From Planococcus circulans (GTDB lineage: Bacteria > Bacillota > Bacilli > Bacillales_A > Planococcaceae), in assembly GCF_020023385.1 (NCBI RefSeq), contig NZ_JAIQCL010000006.1, positions 1-64,000 on the forward strand: a stretch of 64,000 bases of DNA. Direction: 5' to 3'. A model generated the notes under the pieces. It was not told the DNA's origin, ran no database searches, and saw only the letters and a list, made by a program, of their open reading frames with translations. Of this stretch, positions 17,231 through 25,417 are shown piece by piece (positions within the stretch are counted from its first letter, which is position 1; each line of letters begins with the position of its first letter). Made by a program: the position numbers and the translations under genes.

Positions 17231-17266
17231 CGACGGCAATCTCGAAAAAGGGATTGCCGTCTTTTT
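17231..17266 (+). terminator. Terminator of the SDR/ALDH operon
   Basis: GACGGCAATC-tcgaaaaag-GGATTGCCGTC followed by TTTTT, 11 bases after the aldehyde dehydrogenase stop. Confidence 0.85.
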
Positions 17267-17401
17267 GTGCTCTGGAATGCAGAGAGCCGTCCAAGACACT
17301 TGCTTTCTTCTGCACTGAAGTTCCATTGGCAACAAGGGAAACAAGCGCGAAAAGTCGAATTCTATACCATACAGAAAAACACAGAACAGGAGCTGAGTAG
17401 C

Positions 17402-17995
17402 TTGGCCGGATTGTTTCCGAAACTATACGATGTAGCAATGAAACCACTTGAGAAAACACGTTTTGAGAGGATCCGTGCGGGCCTTGTCAGGAAAGCCCAA
17501 GGGCGGGTTTTGGAAATCGGTTTTGGAACAGGCGCGAACTTTGGCTATTACAGAAATGTCGAACGAGTGGATGCGATCGAACCAAATCCTGCAATGGCTA
17601 AACAGGCAATAAAGCGGATTAAAAAGACCCGAACCCCTATTTATGCATATCAGGCAATAGCGGAAGAACTGCCGTTTTTCGACGATAGCTTTGACACGGT
17701 AGTTGCAACTTTAGTGTTCTGCACCATTCCAGAACCCGAGCGGGCACTCCAGGAAATTCGAAGAGCGAGCAAGCCAGGCGCGAAAATTCTATTATTCGAA
17801 CATGTTAAAATGGACCAAAAAATGTTGGGGAAAACCCAAGAAGCTTTGACGCCTATCTGGAAAAGAGTATGTGATGGATGTCATCTAGACCGGGATACAC
17901 TCCAACTGGTGAAGGAATCCGGTCTGCATATAGAGAAAGTCACATCCTATTATGGCGGGCTATTTCTAACGATTGAATGCCGCAACTCTCAATGA
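17402..17995 (+). CDS. Class I SAM-dependent methyltransferase
   Basis: About 198 residues with a Methyltransf_11 fold. Motif I is VLEIGFGTGANFGYY, the acidic post-I residue is in VDAIEPNPAM, and FDTVVATLVFCTIPEPERAL forms motifs II/III. The closest recognisable relatives are UbiE/phospholipid-type methyltransferases, but the acceptor is unknown. The frame is open further upstream and crosses the preceding terminator, so I place the start at TTG 17402, which has AGGAG 9 bases upstream and gives the usual MxGLFPKLYD beginning. It may be co-transcribed with the UvrA-like gene 54 bases downstream. Confidence 0.75.
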   Translation: MAGLFPKLYDVAMKPLEKTRFERIRAGLVRKAQGRVLEIGFGTGANFGYYRNVERVDAIEPNPAMAKQAIKRIKKTRTPIYAYQAIAEELPFFDDSFDTVVATLVFCTIPEPERALQEIRRASKPGAKILLFEHVKMDQKMLGKTQEALTPIWKRVCDGCHLDRDTLQLVKESGLHIEKVTSYYGGLFLTIECRNSQ

Positions 17996-18049
17996 AAATC
18001 CGTTAAAACAGGGCAATCAGAAAGCTTATGTAGAAAGAAGGCGCTGAGC

Positions 18050-20497
18050 GTGGCTGATTTTATCCGCATTGTAAAGGCTTCCGAAAACAATTTGAAAAAC
18101 GTCTCTGTTGCCATTCCAAAACAGCGATTTGTTGTGATCACCGGTCCATCCGGTTCAGGTAAATCGACATTGGCGCTGGATATCATCCAACGGGAGAGCC
18201 AACGGCAGTACATGGAACTGAATGGCATGACCACCAATTTCATCAATAAACCGAAAATGGAATCAATCAGCGGGCTGTCACCGTCCATTGGCATCGGCCA
18301 GCAGCAAACCACCAACCACAATCCGCGTTCTACAGTCGGTACGGTGACGGATATGTATACGTATTTGCGGGTCATTTATGAAAAATTGGGGATGCGGGAA
18401 TGCCCAAATTGTCATGAAAAGGTCAGACGGCCGCCGGAGCTGGATGAAGAAAGTGAAATGATGCCTTGTTCAGCTTGTGGCTTCCATATGAAGAATTTAA
18501 AGAAGGCCCACTTCTCCTTCAACACCGTTGAAGGGGCATGTGAAGCCTGTTCCGGCTTAGGGAAAAAGCTGGGGATCCGTGCTGAGCGGGTGGTGGATGA
18601 AGGGAAAAGCTTGAACGCAGGCGCTGTGACTGTTTGGAATGCTGCAGTCACTGAGTATTACGGCAAATCGGTTGTCGCTGCGGCAAAGCATTATGGCTTT
18701 GTGATTGATAAGGATCTGGCAGTGGAAAACTGGACAGCTGAACAGAAAGATCTTCTATTGTATGGTGTGGAGAGTGAGGAGTTCAAAAAACATCATCCGC
18801 AGACACCATCTCCCAAAACAGTCGCGAAAGGCAAGTTCGAAGGCGTCTTGACCGGATTGTGGAGGCGCTACAACGAAAAAGGCGGCAACTTAGCGGAAGC
18901 CGATTTTTTCTTTCAGCAAACCTGCCAGGAATGCCAGGGAACCAAGTTGAAAAAAGAAAGCCGCCAGGTAACAGTGGCTGGAAAATCGATTTCCGATGTG
19001 TCGCAAATTCCAATGGATGCAATACTTGCATGGGTGGAAGAAATCTCTCTGGGCTTTGAAGCGAATGACGAGTCAGTCGCGTCTTCATTGGTCTATGAAC
19101 TGGCAGAAAAAATCAAGCGGATTATCCATGTCGGCATCGGTTATCTGTCGATGGAAAGGCAGTCGTCTACATTATCCGGAGGAGAAGCGCAGCGCCTTCG
19201 GCTGGCAACCATCCTGGGTTCCAGTTTGACGGGAGTGCTGTACATACTGGATGAACCTACAGCCGGGCTCCACCCCAAGGATATTCAGGGCTTGGTCGAT
19301 GTCTTGAAACAATTACGGGAACTGGGCAATTCGGTCCTGGTCATTGAACACGATGTCGACGTCATGAAGCAGGCGGACTGGATTATCGACCTTGGGCCGG
19401 GAGCGGGAATTAATGGCGGTCAAATTGTGGGAGAAGGCACATTGGATGAATTGATGGAGCAACAGAATTCCGTAACAGGTGCTTACCTGAAGGAAGAGCC
19501 GCCAGCAATAAAGATGCGTCGAACCGGAAACGGGCGCCATGTGGCTATACACAACGCCTATAAGAACAATTTGAAAAACATCACCGTTGCATTCCCACTC
19601 GGGTCATTTATTGCCGTTACCGGTGTATCGGGTTCAGGAAAATCGTCTCTTTTGTTTGGCATTCTGGCCGCCAGTGTCGAAACGGATCATATAAAAGAGG
19701 GCTACGATGAGATTACCGGAACAGCAGAACTCAGCCGGATGGTCACCTTTGGACAATCCGGATTGACCCGGATGCAGCGTTCTAATGTGGCAACGTATAC
19801 AGAAATCTATACATTATTCCGGAATCTGTTTGCGAAATTGCCGCAAGCGAAAGAAAGAGGGTTAAGCGCAAAGCATTTTTCGTTCAACACAGAAGGTGGA
19901 CGCTGTGAGCATTGCCTCGGCATGGGCTATGTCTTTACACCGATGTATTTTCTGCCGGACCTGGAAGTGATTTGTCCGGTTTGTTCAGGCAATCGTTTTA
20001 AAGAAGAAGTGTTGGCCGTGACGTATAAAGGCAAATCCATTTCGGATATCCTAAATATCAGCATTGAAGAAAGCAGCGTCTTTTTCGCTGACCAGAAAAA
20101 GATAATATCCACTATCGAATTGCTTTGTGAAGTTGGGCTCGGCTACTTGACATGGGGCCAGACGCTTACCACTTTGTCAGGCGGTGAAGGTCAGCGTCTG
20201 AAATTGGCTAAGGAATTGAACAGAAATGTCAAAGGTGAGACACTCTACATTTTAGACGAGCCTTCTACCGGGCTTCATCCAAATGACATTAAAAAATTAT
20301 TGATTTTGCTCAATAAGCTGGTGGATGAAGGCCATACCGTTATAATTGTCGAGCATAATATACAAATCATCAAACAAGCCGACTGGGTCATCGACCTTGG
20401 TCCTGAAGGTGGGAATGGTGGTGGCCGCATTATTGCCGAAGGAACGCCTGAAGAAGTAAAATTATGCAAGAAATCCTACACCGGGATATACCTGTAA
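18050..20497 (+). CDS. UvrA-like ABC ATPase lacking the UvrB-binding domain
   Basis: An 815-residue UvrA paralogue. Two ABC modules are complete: Walker A GPSGSGKST and GVSGSGKSS (near residue 526), and signatures LSGGEAQRLRLA and LSGGEGQRLKLA. Zinc-finger cysteines are present (CPNC...CSAC, CEAC...CQEC, CEHC...CPVC). Canonical UvrA is about 940-960 residues; this one lacks the roughly 120-residue UvrB-binding insert after the first Walker A region, as in UvrA2 and DrrC types linked to drug or DNA-adduct tolerance. GTG start at 18050. Function in DNA-damage or antibiotic tolerance is inferred from the class. Confidence 0.85.
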   Translation: MADFIRIVKASENNLKNVSVAIPKQRFVVITGPSGSGKSTLALDIIQRESQRQYMELNGMTTNFINKPKMESISGLSPSIGIGQQQTTNHNPRSTVGTVTDMYTYLRVIYEKLGMRECPNCHEKVRRPPELDEESEMMPCSACGFHMKNLKKAHFSFNTVEGACEACSGLGKKLGIRAERVVDEGKSLNAGAVTVWNAAVTEYYGKSVVAAAKHYGFVIDKDLAVENWTAEQKDLLLYGVESEEFKKHHPQTPSPKTVAKGKFEGVLTGLWRRYNEKGGNLAEADFFFQQTCQECQGTKLKKESRQVTVAGKSISDVSQIPMDAILAWVEEISLGFEANDESVASSLVYELAEKIKRIIHVGIGYLSMERQSSTLSGGEAQRLRLATILGSSLTGVLYILDEPTAGLHPKDIQGLVDVLKQLRELGNSVLVIEHDVDVMKQADWIIDLGPGAGINGGQIVGEGTLDELMEQQNSVTGAYLKEEPPAIKMRRTGNGRHVAIHNAYKNNLKNITVAFPLGSFIAVTGVSGSGKSSLLFGILAASVETDHIKEGYDEITGTAELSRMVTFGQSGLTRMQRSNVATYTEIYTLFRNLFAKLPQAKERGLSAKHFSFNTEGGRCEHCLGMGYVFTPMYFLPDLEVICPVCSGNRFKEEVLAVTYKGKSISDILNISIEESSVFFADQKKIISTIELLCEVGLGYLTWGQTLTTLSGGEGQRLKLAKELNRNVKGETLYILDEPSTGLHPNDIKKLLILLNKLVDEGHTVIIVEHNIQIIKQADWVIDLGPEGGNGGGRIIAEGTPEEVKLCKKSYTGIYL

Positions 20498-20564
20498 TGG
20501 TGATTTGACTGAATCCAAGCAGCAAAAAAATCTGAATTTTCCTGTTAATTTTGAAAGCTTTTAA

Positions 20565-20592
20565 TTGACAAAAAAACATCATTTTCTATAAT
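20565..20592 (+). promoter_or_regulatory. SigA-type promoter before hsp20
   Basis: Consensus TTGACA (20565-20570), 16-base spacer, consensus TATAAT (20587-20592). The mRNA would have a leader of about 155 bases. No CIRCE or CtsR operator was recognised in it. Confidence 0.65.
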
Positions 20593-20753
20593 TATTATTA
20601 GAGAGAGCGGCAAATCACTCACCAGCAATTTAGAAGGCAAAGGAGGGATAATCGGTATTAGCAGGAAGACAGCAGTCGTTGGGTAAAGCAGATTTTCGTA
20701 GAGCATTTCAAAGTGATGTTCCATTAAAATTTTTTCGAGGGGAGAGTTTGAAA

Positions 20754-21185
20754 ATGAGACTTTTACCAAGAAAACGGGAAGATTTTTTCCCAAGCCTTTT
20801 TGACAGCAATTTTGAAATGGATGTTTTCGATCGTTTTTTCAAAGAAGCCAATTATCCTCAAGTAGACATCAAAGATGCCGACGACCATTATGAAGTGGAA
20901 GTGGATGTACCAGGATTCAAAAAAGAAGATATCTCAGTTGAATACAAAGATGGTTATCTTCAACTTCAAGGGAAGAAGGAAGAAAACAAAGAAGTAACAG
21001 AAAACGACGGCCATTATATCCGGAAAGAACGGTCCTATGGCTCTTTCAAGCGAAGCTTCTATGTTGGTGACGTGGAACAAAACGAAATTTCCGGATCTTT
21101 TAAAGACGGTGTTTTGATGATTCAGGTTCCTAAATCAAAAGAAGACAAGAAGAAAGACGAAGGGCACCAGATTTTGATCGAGTAG
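20754..21185 (+). CDS. Small heat-shock protein Hsp20
   Basis: A 143-residue alpha-crystallin family chaperone that holds unfolding proteins without ATP. The crystallin domain runs from about 38 to 130, with VDVPGFKKEDISVEYKDGYL, SYGSFKRSFYVGDVEQNEIS and FKDGVLMIQVPK. The acidic/basic C-terminal tail ends EGHQILIE. Start ATG 20754 has GGGGAGAG 7 bases upstream. A strong vegetative promoter precedes it, so expression is not obviously limited to heat shock. Confidence 0.9.
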   Translation: MRLLPRKREDFFPSLFDSNFEMDVFDRFFKEANYPQVDIKDADDHYEVEVDVPGFKKEDISVEYKDGYLQLQGKKEENKEVTENDGHYIRKERSYGSFKRSFYVGDVEQNEISGSFKDGVLMIQVPKSKEDKKKDEGHQILIE

Positions 21186-21202
21186 CTTCATGTAAACTAT
21201 AT

Positions 21203-21240
21203 GAAAAGACCGAAAAGCCAAAAGGCTCTTCGGTCTTTTC
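21203..21240. terminator. Bidirectional terminator
   Basis: AAAAGACCGAAAAGCC-aaaa-GGCTCTTCGGTCTTTT between convergent hsp20 and the NmrA-like gene. Confidence 0.85.
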
Positions 21241-21247
21241 TCTGGCA

Positions 21248-22111
21248 TTAAGGAAGATTCCGGTATTCACGTTCAATATATATCGATAAATCTTCCGCTG
21301 CCTCTCCTGTGATGCTTTCAAAATCCTCTGTAACTTCCGCCATCAATCCCCTGGCTGCAGCTTCATACAAAGAAACAAGAACAGGACCGAACCCTTTCGG
21401 TTCGTCATAAAGTTCCGCGAATTCCTCATTGCTGAGCGGATCGTAGAAAATTGATGTTCCGCTGATTTGTGAGAGCAATTCGGCAAGTTCAGTCATAGAC
21501 CACGCTTTTGGTCCGGTCAACGTAAACTCATTGCCGTGCAACTCCTGTTTCAACGCAATTTGAACGATGGCTTTTGCCAGATCCTTTCTGGAAATAAAAG
21601 AAATTCGCTCGTCACCAACCGGATAAAGAATTTTTCCCCGTTCGGCCAGTTCCGGCAGATAAGGAGGCAGGGGATCAGAATACATGCCGTTTCGGATATA
21701 AGTGAATGGAACTGATCCGGATGCCAAACGGCGCTGGACATAGCCGAAAAATGGGCTCATTTTAAACGGGTTATTGCCGTGGTCAGCCATGAAACCGATA
21801 AAAATGAATTGTTTGATCCCGGTTTGTTCAGCAGCCAAAATCGCATTCTCGAATTCCATGATTCGTGCGACGCTCGGGAACGTAAGACTTGGAATATAGA
21901 TGAGCACATCTGTACCCTTGAAAGCATTTGCCATTGCTGATTCAGAGCGGTAATTCGCCTGTTTTATTTGTATTCCCTTTTTTTGGAAATGCAAAGCTTT
22001 TTCAGGATTGCGCACTGTCAGCACCAGATTTTTTGGATCCATGTACTTTAATGCTTCTTCGACGATTTTGACACCAAGATGGCCGGTTGCAGCGGTGATG
22101 TTATAGATCAT
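21248..22111 (-). CDS. NmrA/QorB-like NAD(P)-binding oxidoreductase
   Basis: A 287-residue atypical short-chain reductase. The N-terminal MIYNITAATGHLGVKIVEEA carries the TGxxG-type cofactor loop of NmrA/QorB-like proteins, followed by VLTVRNPEKA and the IKQANYRSESAM strand-helix typical of QorB. Family members reduce quinones or act as redox sensors. The ribosome site GGAGGAATCCTT precedes the ATG at 22111. It stands alone, so no pathway can be inferred. Confidence 0.8.
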   Translation of the reverse strand: MIYNITAATGHLGVKIVEEALKYMDPKNLVLTVRNPEKALHFQKKGIQIKQANYRSESAMANAFKGTDVLIYIPSLTFPSVARIMEFENAILAAEQTGIKQFIFIGFMADHGNNPFKMSPFFGYVQRRLASGSVPFTYIRNGMYSDPLPPYLPELAERGKILYPVGDERISFISRKDLAKAIVQIALKQELHGNEFTLTGPKAWSMTELAELLSQISGTSIFYDPLSNEEFAELYDEPKGFGPVLVSLYEAAARGLMAEVTEDFESITGEAAEDLSIYIEREYRNLP

Positions 22112-22416
22112 AAGGATTCCTCCAGTCGTTCTGTTTTCTACCTACAGTTCTATTCCCGATTTTAACCAATAGTGAACTAATTCCTTGTTACATGCGTTTT
22201 GTATATAGCAGATAAAAACGGAAGAACTTTTTAATAACTTCCAGGCTATGCGTAGTTTCCAGCTGACTGTTGCTTTTTCGGAATTAGTAGAATTCAAGCG
22301 TAAGATTCTTTTCCGTAGCCAAGGACACGGAGAACAGCCCATGAAAAGAAAAGATTTTCCTGTAGCGGGAAGTATAGTAAGGTAGGTATACGAAATATGT
22401 AAAAAGGAGACAGGGG
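22112..22416. other. Intergenic region upstream of the ECF sigma gene
   Basis: About 305 bases between divergent genes with no supportable frame. It must hold the promoters of both. I could not identify a motif shared with the region upstream of 23810, which would have pointed to the promoter recognised by the encoded sigma factor. Confidence 0.3.
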
Positions 22417-22983
22417 ATGGAAAAAACTACCGATACACATCTATATTTGCGGATCAATGAACAAGACAAAGCCGCGCTCGAACAATTATACGACCGCTAT
22501 GAAAAAATCCTTTTCTCTTTTCTATATAAGATGCTGGAAGATCGCGATCTGGCTGAAGAGGTGTTACAGGAAGTATTCATTAAGATCTGGCGCGGCAAAG
22601 GGGTGTACGATGAAAGTAAAGGGAAATTCACTTCCTGGCTTTTCAGAATGGCACAAAATACAGCCATCGACTTGATACGGAAACGCAAAAAACCGACCGT
22701 GCCGATTGAAGAGGCGGCTCAGGTGGCCAGCAACGATGCGCCTGTTGCCGAACAGGTGGAATGGCAGGAAAAGAAAGGGCAGATCGAAACGGCTGTTCAG
22801 CATTTATCCATTGAGCAGCAAAAAATGATCGACTTGTTTTATTTTAAGGGGCATACCCATGAAACGATTGCAGATATGTGCGATATTCCACTCGGAACTG
22901 TGAAGAGCCGAATAAGGCTTGCGTTAAAAAAATTAAAAACATCTCTGCATGGGTTGCAGGAAAGGGGGGCTTACGATGACTAA
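22417..22983 (+). CDS. ECF-type RNA polymerase sigma factor
   Basis: A 188-residue sigma-70 family ECF factor. Region 2 spans about 25-95 (FLYKMLEDRDLAEEVLQEVF; FTSWLFRMAQNTAIDLIRKR) and region 4 about 125-180 (LFYFKGHTHETIADMCDIPL; GTVKSRIRLALKKLK). It resembles the SigK/RskA-linked group. The following anti-sigma gene overlaps it by 8 bases, a sign of translational coupling and one-to-one stoichiometry. Targets are not known; the membrane-anchored protein at 23810 is the obvious candidate. Confidence 0.9.
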   Translation: MEKTTDTHLYLRINEQDKAALEQLYDRYEKILFSFLYKMLEDRDLAEEVLQEVFIKIWRGKGVYDESKGKFTSWLFRMAQNTAIDLIRKRKKPTVPIEEAAQVASNDAPVAEQVEWQEKKGQIETAVQHLSIEQQKMIDLFYFKGHTHETIADMCDIPLGTVKSRIRLALKKLKTSLHGLQERGAYDD

Positions 22984-23695
22984 CATGGATTGTGACCGTT
23001 TAGTGGATTATTTGAACGGAACGCTATCAGCAGACGAAATCCAGCAATATGAACATCATTTGAAAACATGTACGGAATGCCAGGAAATAGTAGAAGCGAC
23101 AGGCGAGCTCCCTTATCTTGCAGATCCGGTGGAACCGCCGGCAGGCATGAAAGCGCGTATTCTGTCTAATGTATTTGAAGAAGAGCGAGAACAGGATGAA
23201 CCGCCAGTGGCCTTGAAGCCGGAAATGGCCGCCATACCGATGCACAAGCCAAAAAGAAAGCCTGGCTTATGGAAGCCGCTCCTTGCGGCTGTACTCCTCG
23301 CATCCTTACTGGGCAATGCCTATGCTTTCTTCCAATTATCAGATCAGGAAGATGCACCGGAAACGGCGATCGAGTCTATTGAGCTGGAGCCGAATGAAGC
23401 ATTTGAGGGAACCGCAACCGCAGCGATGATTGAAGAAGAGGGTTCGCTCAATTTAGTTGTACAAGCCGATCGATTGGCAGAGCTGGAAGACAGCCAGGTT
23501 TATCAGGTGTGGTTGATCAAGGATGACAAGCCGATACCGGCAGGCGCTTTTTCACCCAACCCAAATGGTGAAGGGGCAAGCTATTATCAGTTGGATGAAA
23601 GTTCAGCCGACTGGGATACGATTGCCATAACGTTGGAACCTCAGGCAGGAAACGAATTGCCCGAAGGTGAAGTTATACTGAGTGCAGGAATTTAA
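22976..23695 (+). CDS. Zinc-type anti-sigma factor, RskA-like
   Basis: A 239-residue membrane anti-sigma factor. The N-terminal zinc-finger motif H28-x3-C32-x2-C35 (HLKTCTEC) is the ZAS domain that holds the sigma factor. One membrane helix lies at about 98-120 (LLAAVLLASLLGNAYAFF), and the extracytoplasmic part is an RskA-type domain (VYQVWLIKDDKPIPAGAF). GGAAAGGGGGG precedes the ATG, which overlaps the sigma stop. Release of sigma presumably follows proteolysis or reduction of this protein (family knowledge). Confidence 0.9.
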   Translation: MTNMDCDRLVDYLNGTLSADEIQQYEHHLKTCTECQEIVEATGELPYLADPVEPPAGMKARILSNVFEEEREQDEPPVALKPEMAAIPMHKPKRKPGLWKPLLAAVLLASLLGNAYAFFQLSDQEDAPETAIESIELEPNEAFEGTATAAMIEEEGSLNLVVQADRLAELEDSQVYQVWLIKDDKPIPAGAFSPNPNGEGASYYQLDESSADWDTIAITLEPQAGNELPEGEVILSAGI

Positions 23696-23722
23696 CTGGC
23701 CGCTTTAGCGGTCAGTTTTTTT
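23695..23722 (+). terminator. Terminator after the sigma/anti-sigma operon
   Basis: ACTGGCCGC-ttta-GCGGTCAGT with one G-T pair, followed by eight T; it begins at the anti-sigma stop. Confidence 0.85.
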
Positions 23723-23755
23723 TATTTGATTTTTTTTAAGTAAATGTGATCTAAA

Positions 23756-23769
23756 TGTAAACGCTCTCC
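23756..23769 (+). promoter_or_regulatory. cre-like element
   Basis: TGTAAACGCTCTCC matches 13 of 14 positions of TGWAANCGNTNWCA. It lies 40 bases upstream of the start of the duplicated surface protein, where CcpA binding could block or activate transcription. Confidence 0.5.
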
Positions 23770-23809
23770 GTTATGTCTATGAAACTATAAAAAAAGAGGA
23801 GAGATTAAG

Positions 23810-25171
23810 ATGAAATTAAACAAATGTCTATTAGCACTTCCACTATCATTAGCCTTATTAGTACCCACGGCGGCATTGGCGGACAGCCACGGCCATGCGA
23901 CTCCAGCTAGCGAAACGGCCATGGAGTCAAGCACAGCAACGCCGGCAGCGGAATTGCGCATCGCACTGGATACCACATTGACCGAACATGCATTCCTGGC
24001 AGTCGAAGCGATGAGAAAAGGCGTTGATGGCGCCGAAGATTTCGAACAGGCTTCGGGTGCATTATTGGCAAACGCTGACGATCTTTCAGCGGCTGTCGGT
24101 TCTGTCTACGGGGAAGAAGGCGCAGCACAGTTTGACGAGATCTGGAAATCCCATATCGGCTACTTTGTTGATTATGTAACAGCAACAGCTGAAGATAACC
24201 AGGAAGGCAAAGAGCAGGCGTTGGCCGCTTTGGAAGAATACAAAGTGGAACAATCAACATTCTTCGACACTGCAACGGGCGGGCTTCTGCCGGCAGCAGC
24301 GGTTCAGGAAGGATTGGATATGCACGTCGATCAGCTGATTTCCGCTTTTGATGCGTATGTAGCGGGCGACTACGAAACTGCTTACTCGCTTGAACGTGAA
24401 TCCATTCACCATATGAGCATGTTCGCGGAAAGCCTATCGATAGCCATCACGACACAATTCCCAGAGAAGTTCGATAACACGAATCCGGATACACCAGCAG
24501 CAGATTTACGCGCTCAATTGAACATGACATTTACTGAGCATGCCGGACTTGCCGCAATGGCAATGCAAGATGGTGCCGATGGGGCTGAAAGCTTTGAACA
24601 GGCTTCTGCTGCATTGATCGCCAATGCAGATGACTTGTCTGCAGCAGTGGAATCTGTCTACGGAGAAGAAGCAGGGGCGCAATTTGAAGAAATCTGGAAA
24701 TCCCATATCGGCTACTTTGTGGATTACGTTGTAGCGACAGGTGAAGGCGATGCAGCAGCACAAGAGCAGGCAAAAGCTGATCTTGATGGCTATATTGTCG
24801 AACAGGCCGCTTTGCTTGATGCAGCAACAGAAGGCCGTGTACCGGCTGATGCATTGGAAGAAGGATTGACGGCTCACGTCGACCAATTATTGATGGCTTT
24901 TGACTCATATGTAGCAGGCGATTACGAAACAGCTTACAGCTCGATTCGTGAAGCCTATGCACATATGACAATGCCAGCAGCTGGATTATCAGCAGCCATC
25001 GTCGACCAGTTCCCGGAAGAGTTTGGCGCAACTGAAATGCCTTCAGAAATGCCGGCAACCGGTATGGGCGGCACAGCGGATACAGGTACGATTCCATACC
25101 TTTGGATCTTAGCTGGGCTAATGCTTGCAGGATTGACAACAACCCTTGCTTTGCGTTTCCGCAAACAATAA
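23810..25171 (+). CDS. Surface-anchored protein with two tandem helical repeats
   Basis: A 453-residue exported protein. Signal peptide about 1-25 (cut near ALADS), repeat 1 at about 44-222, repeat 2 at about 228-405, then MPATG (414-418), a membrane helix at about 428-447 and a basic RFRKQ tail. The repeats share TEHAxLA, WKSHIGYFVDYV, HVDQL, FDxYVAGDYETAY and conserved histidines, suggesting two metal- or haem-binding four-helix bundles (inference). MPATG resembles a sortase signal but sits about 10 residues from the helix, further than usual, so simple membrane anchoring is also possible. It follows the ECF sigma operon and may be its effector. Confidence 0.7.
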   Translation: MKLNKCLLALPLSLALLVPTAALADSHGHATPASETAMESSTATPAAELRIALDTTLTEHAFLAVEAMRKGVDGAEDFEQASGALLANADDLSAAVGSVYGEEGAAQFDEIWKSHIGYFVDYVTATAEDNQEGKEQALAALEEYKVEQSTFFDTATGGLLPAAAVQEGLDMHVDQLISAFDAYVAGDYETAYSLERESIHHMSMFAESLSIAITTQFPEKFDNTNPDTPAADLRAQLNMTFTEHAGLAAMAMQDGADGAESFEQASAALIANADDLSAAVESVYGEEAGAQFEEIWKSHIGYFVDYVVATGEGDAAAQEQAKADLDGYIVEQAALLDAATEGRVPADALEEGLTAHVDQLLMAFDSYVAGDYETAYSSIREAYAHMTMPAAGLSAAIVDQFPEEFGATEMPSEMPATGMGGTADTGTIPYLWILAGLMLAGLTTTLALRFRKQ

Positions 25172-25194
25172 AGCAAGAAAGTGAAATGTAAACA

Positions 25195-25245
25195 GAGAAC
25201 AGCCCTGAAGTCGTGAAACCCGGCTTCAGGGCTGTTCTTTTTTTG
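25195..25245 (+). terminator. Terminator
   Basis: AGAACAGCCCTGAAG and CTTCAGGGCTGTTCT arms with a T tract, 24 bases after the surface-protein stop. Confidence 0.9.
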
Positions 25246-25417
25246 CGTTCTGTAAAGCATCCCATACTCGTGATGTTCTTAGCTGATAAAAAAATGTCTT
25301 GAGGACCTCAATAAGACTATATATTGTTTTGGATACCTGCTACTATTTAGAAAAGATTAAGGACTTATTACCTTTTCAAGCCTGCAGATTTTCTATAAAT
25401 GTAAAGTGGGGGTATCG

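Noticed and set aside
23696..23809. ECF-type promoter recognised by the neighbouring sigma factor
   Set aside because: No convincing -35/-10 motif shared with the region upstream of the sigma gene could be found by eye.
24531..25265. Long minus-strand frame of 244 codons
   Set aside because: It is antisense to the repeated surface-protein gene, Leu/Arg/His-rich as expected from the complementary strand, with no ribosome site.
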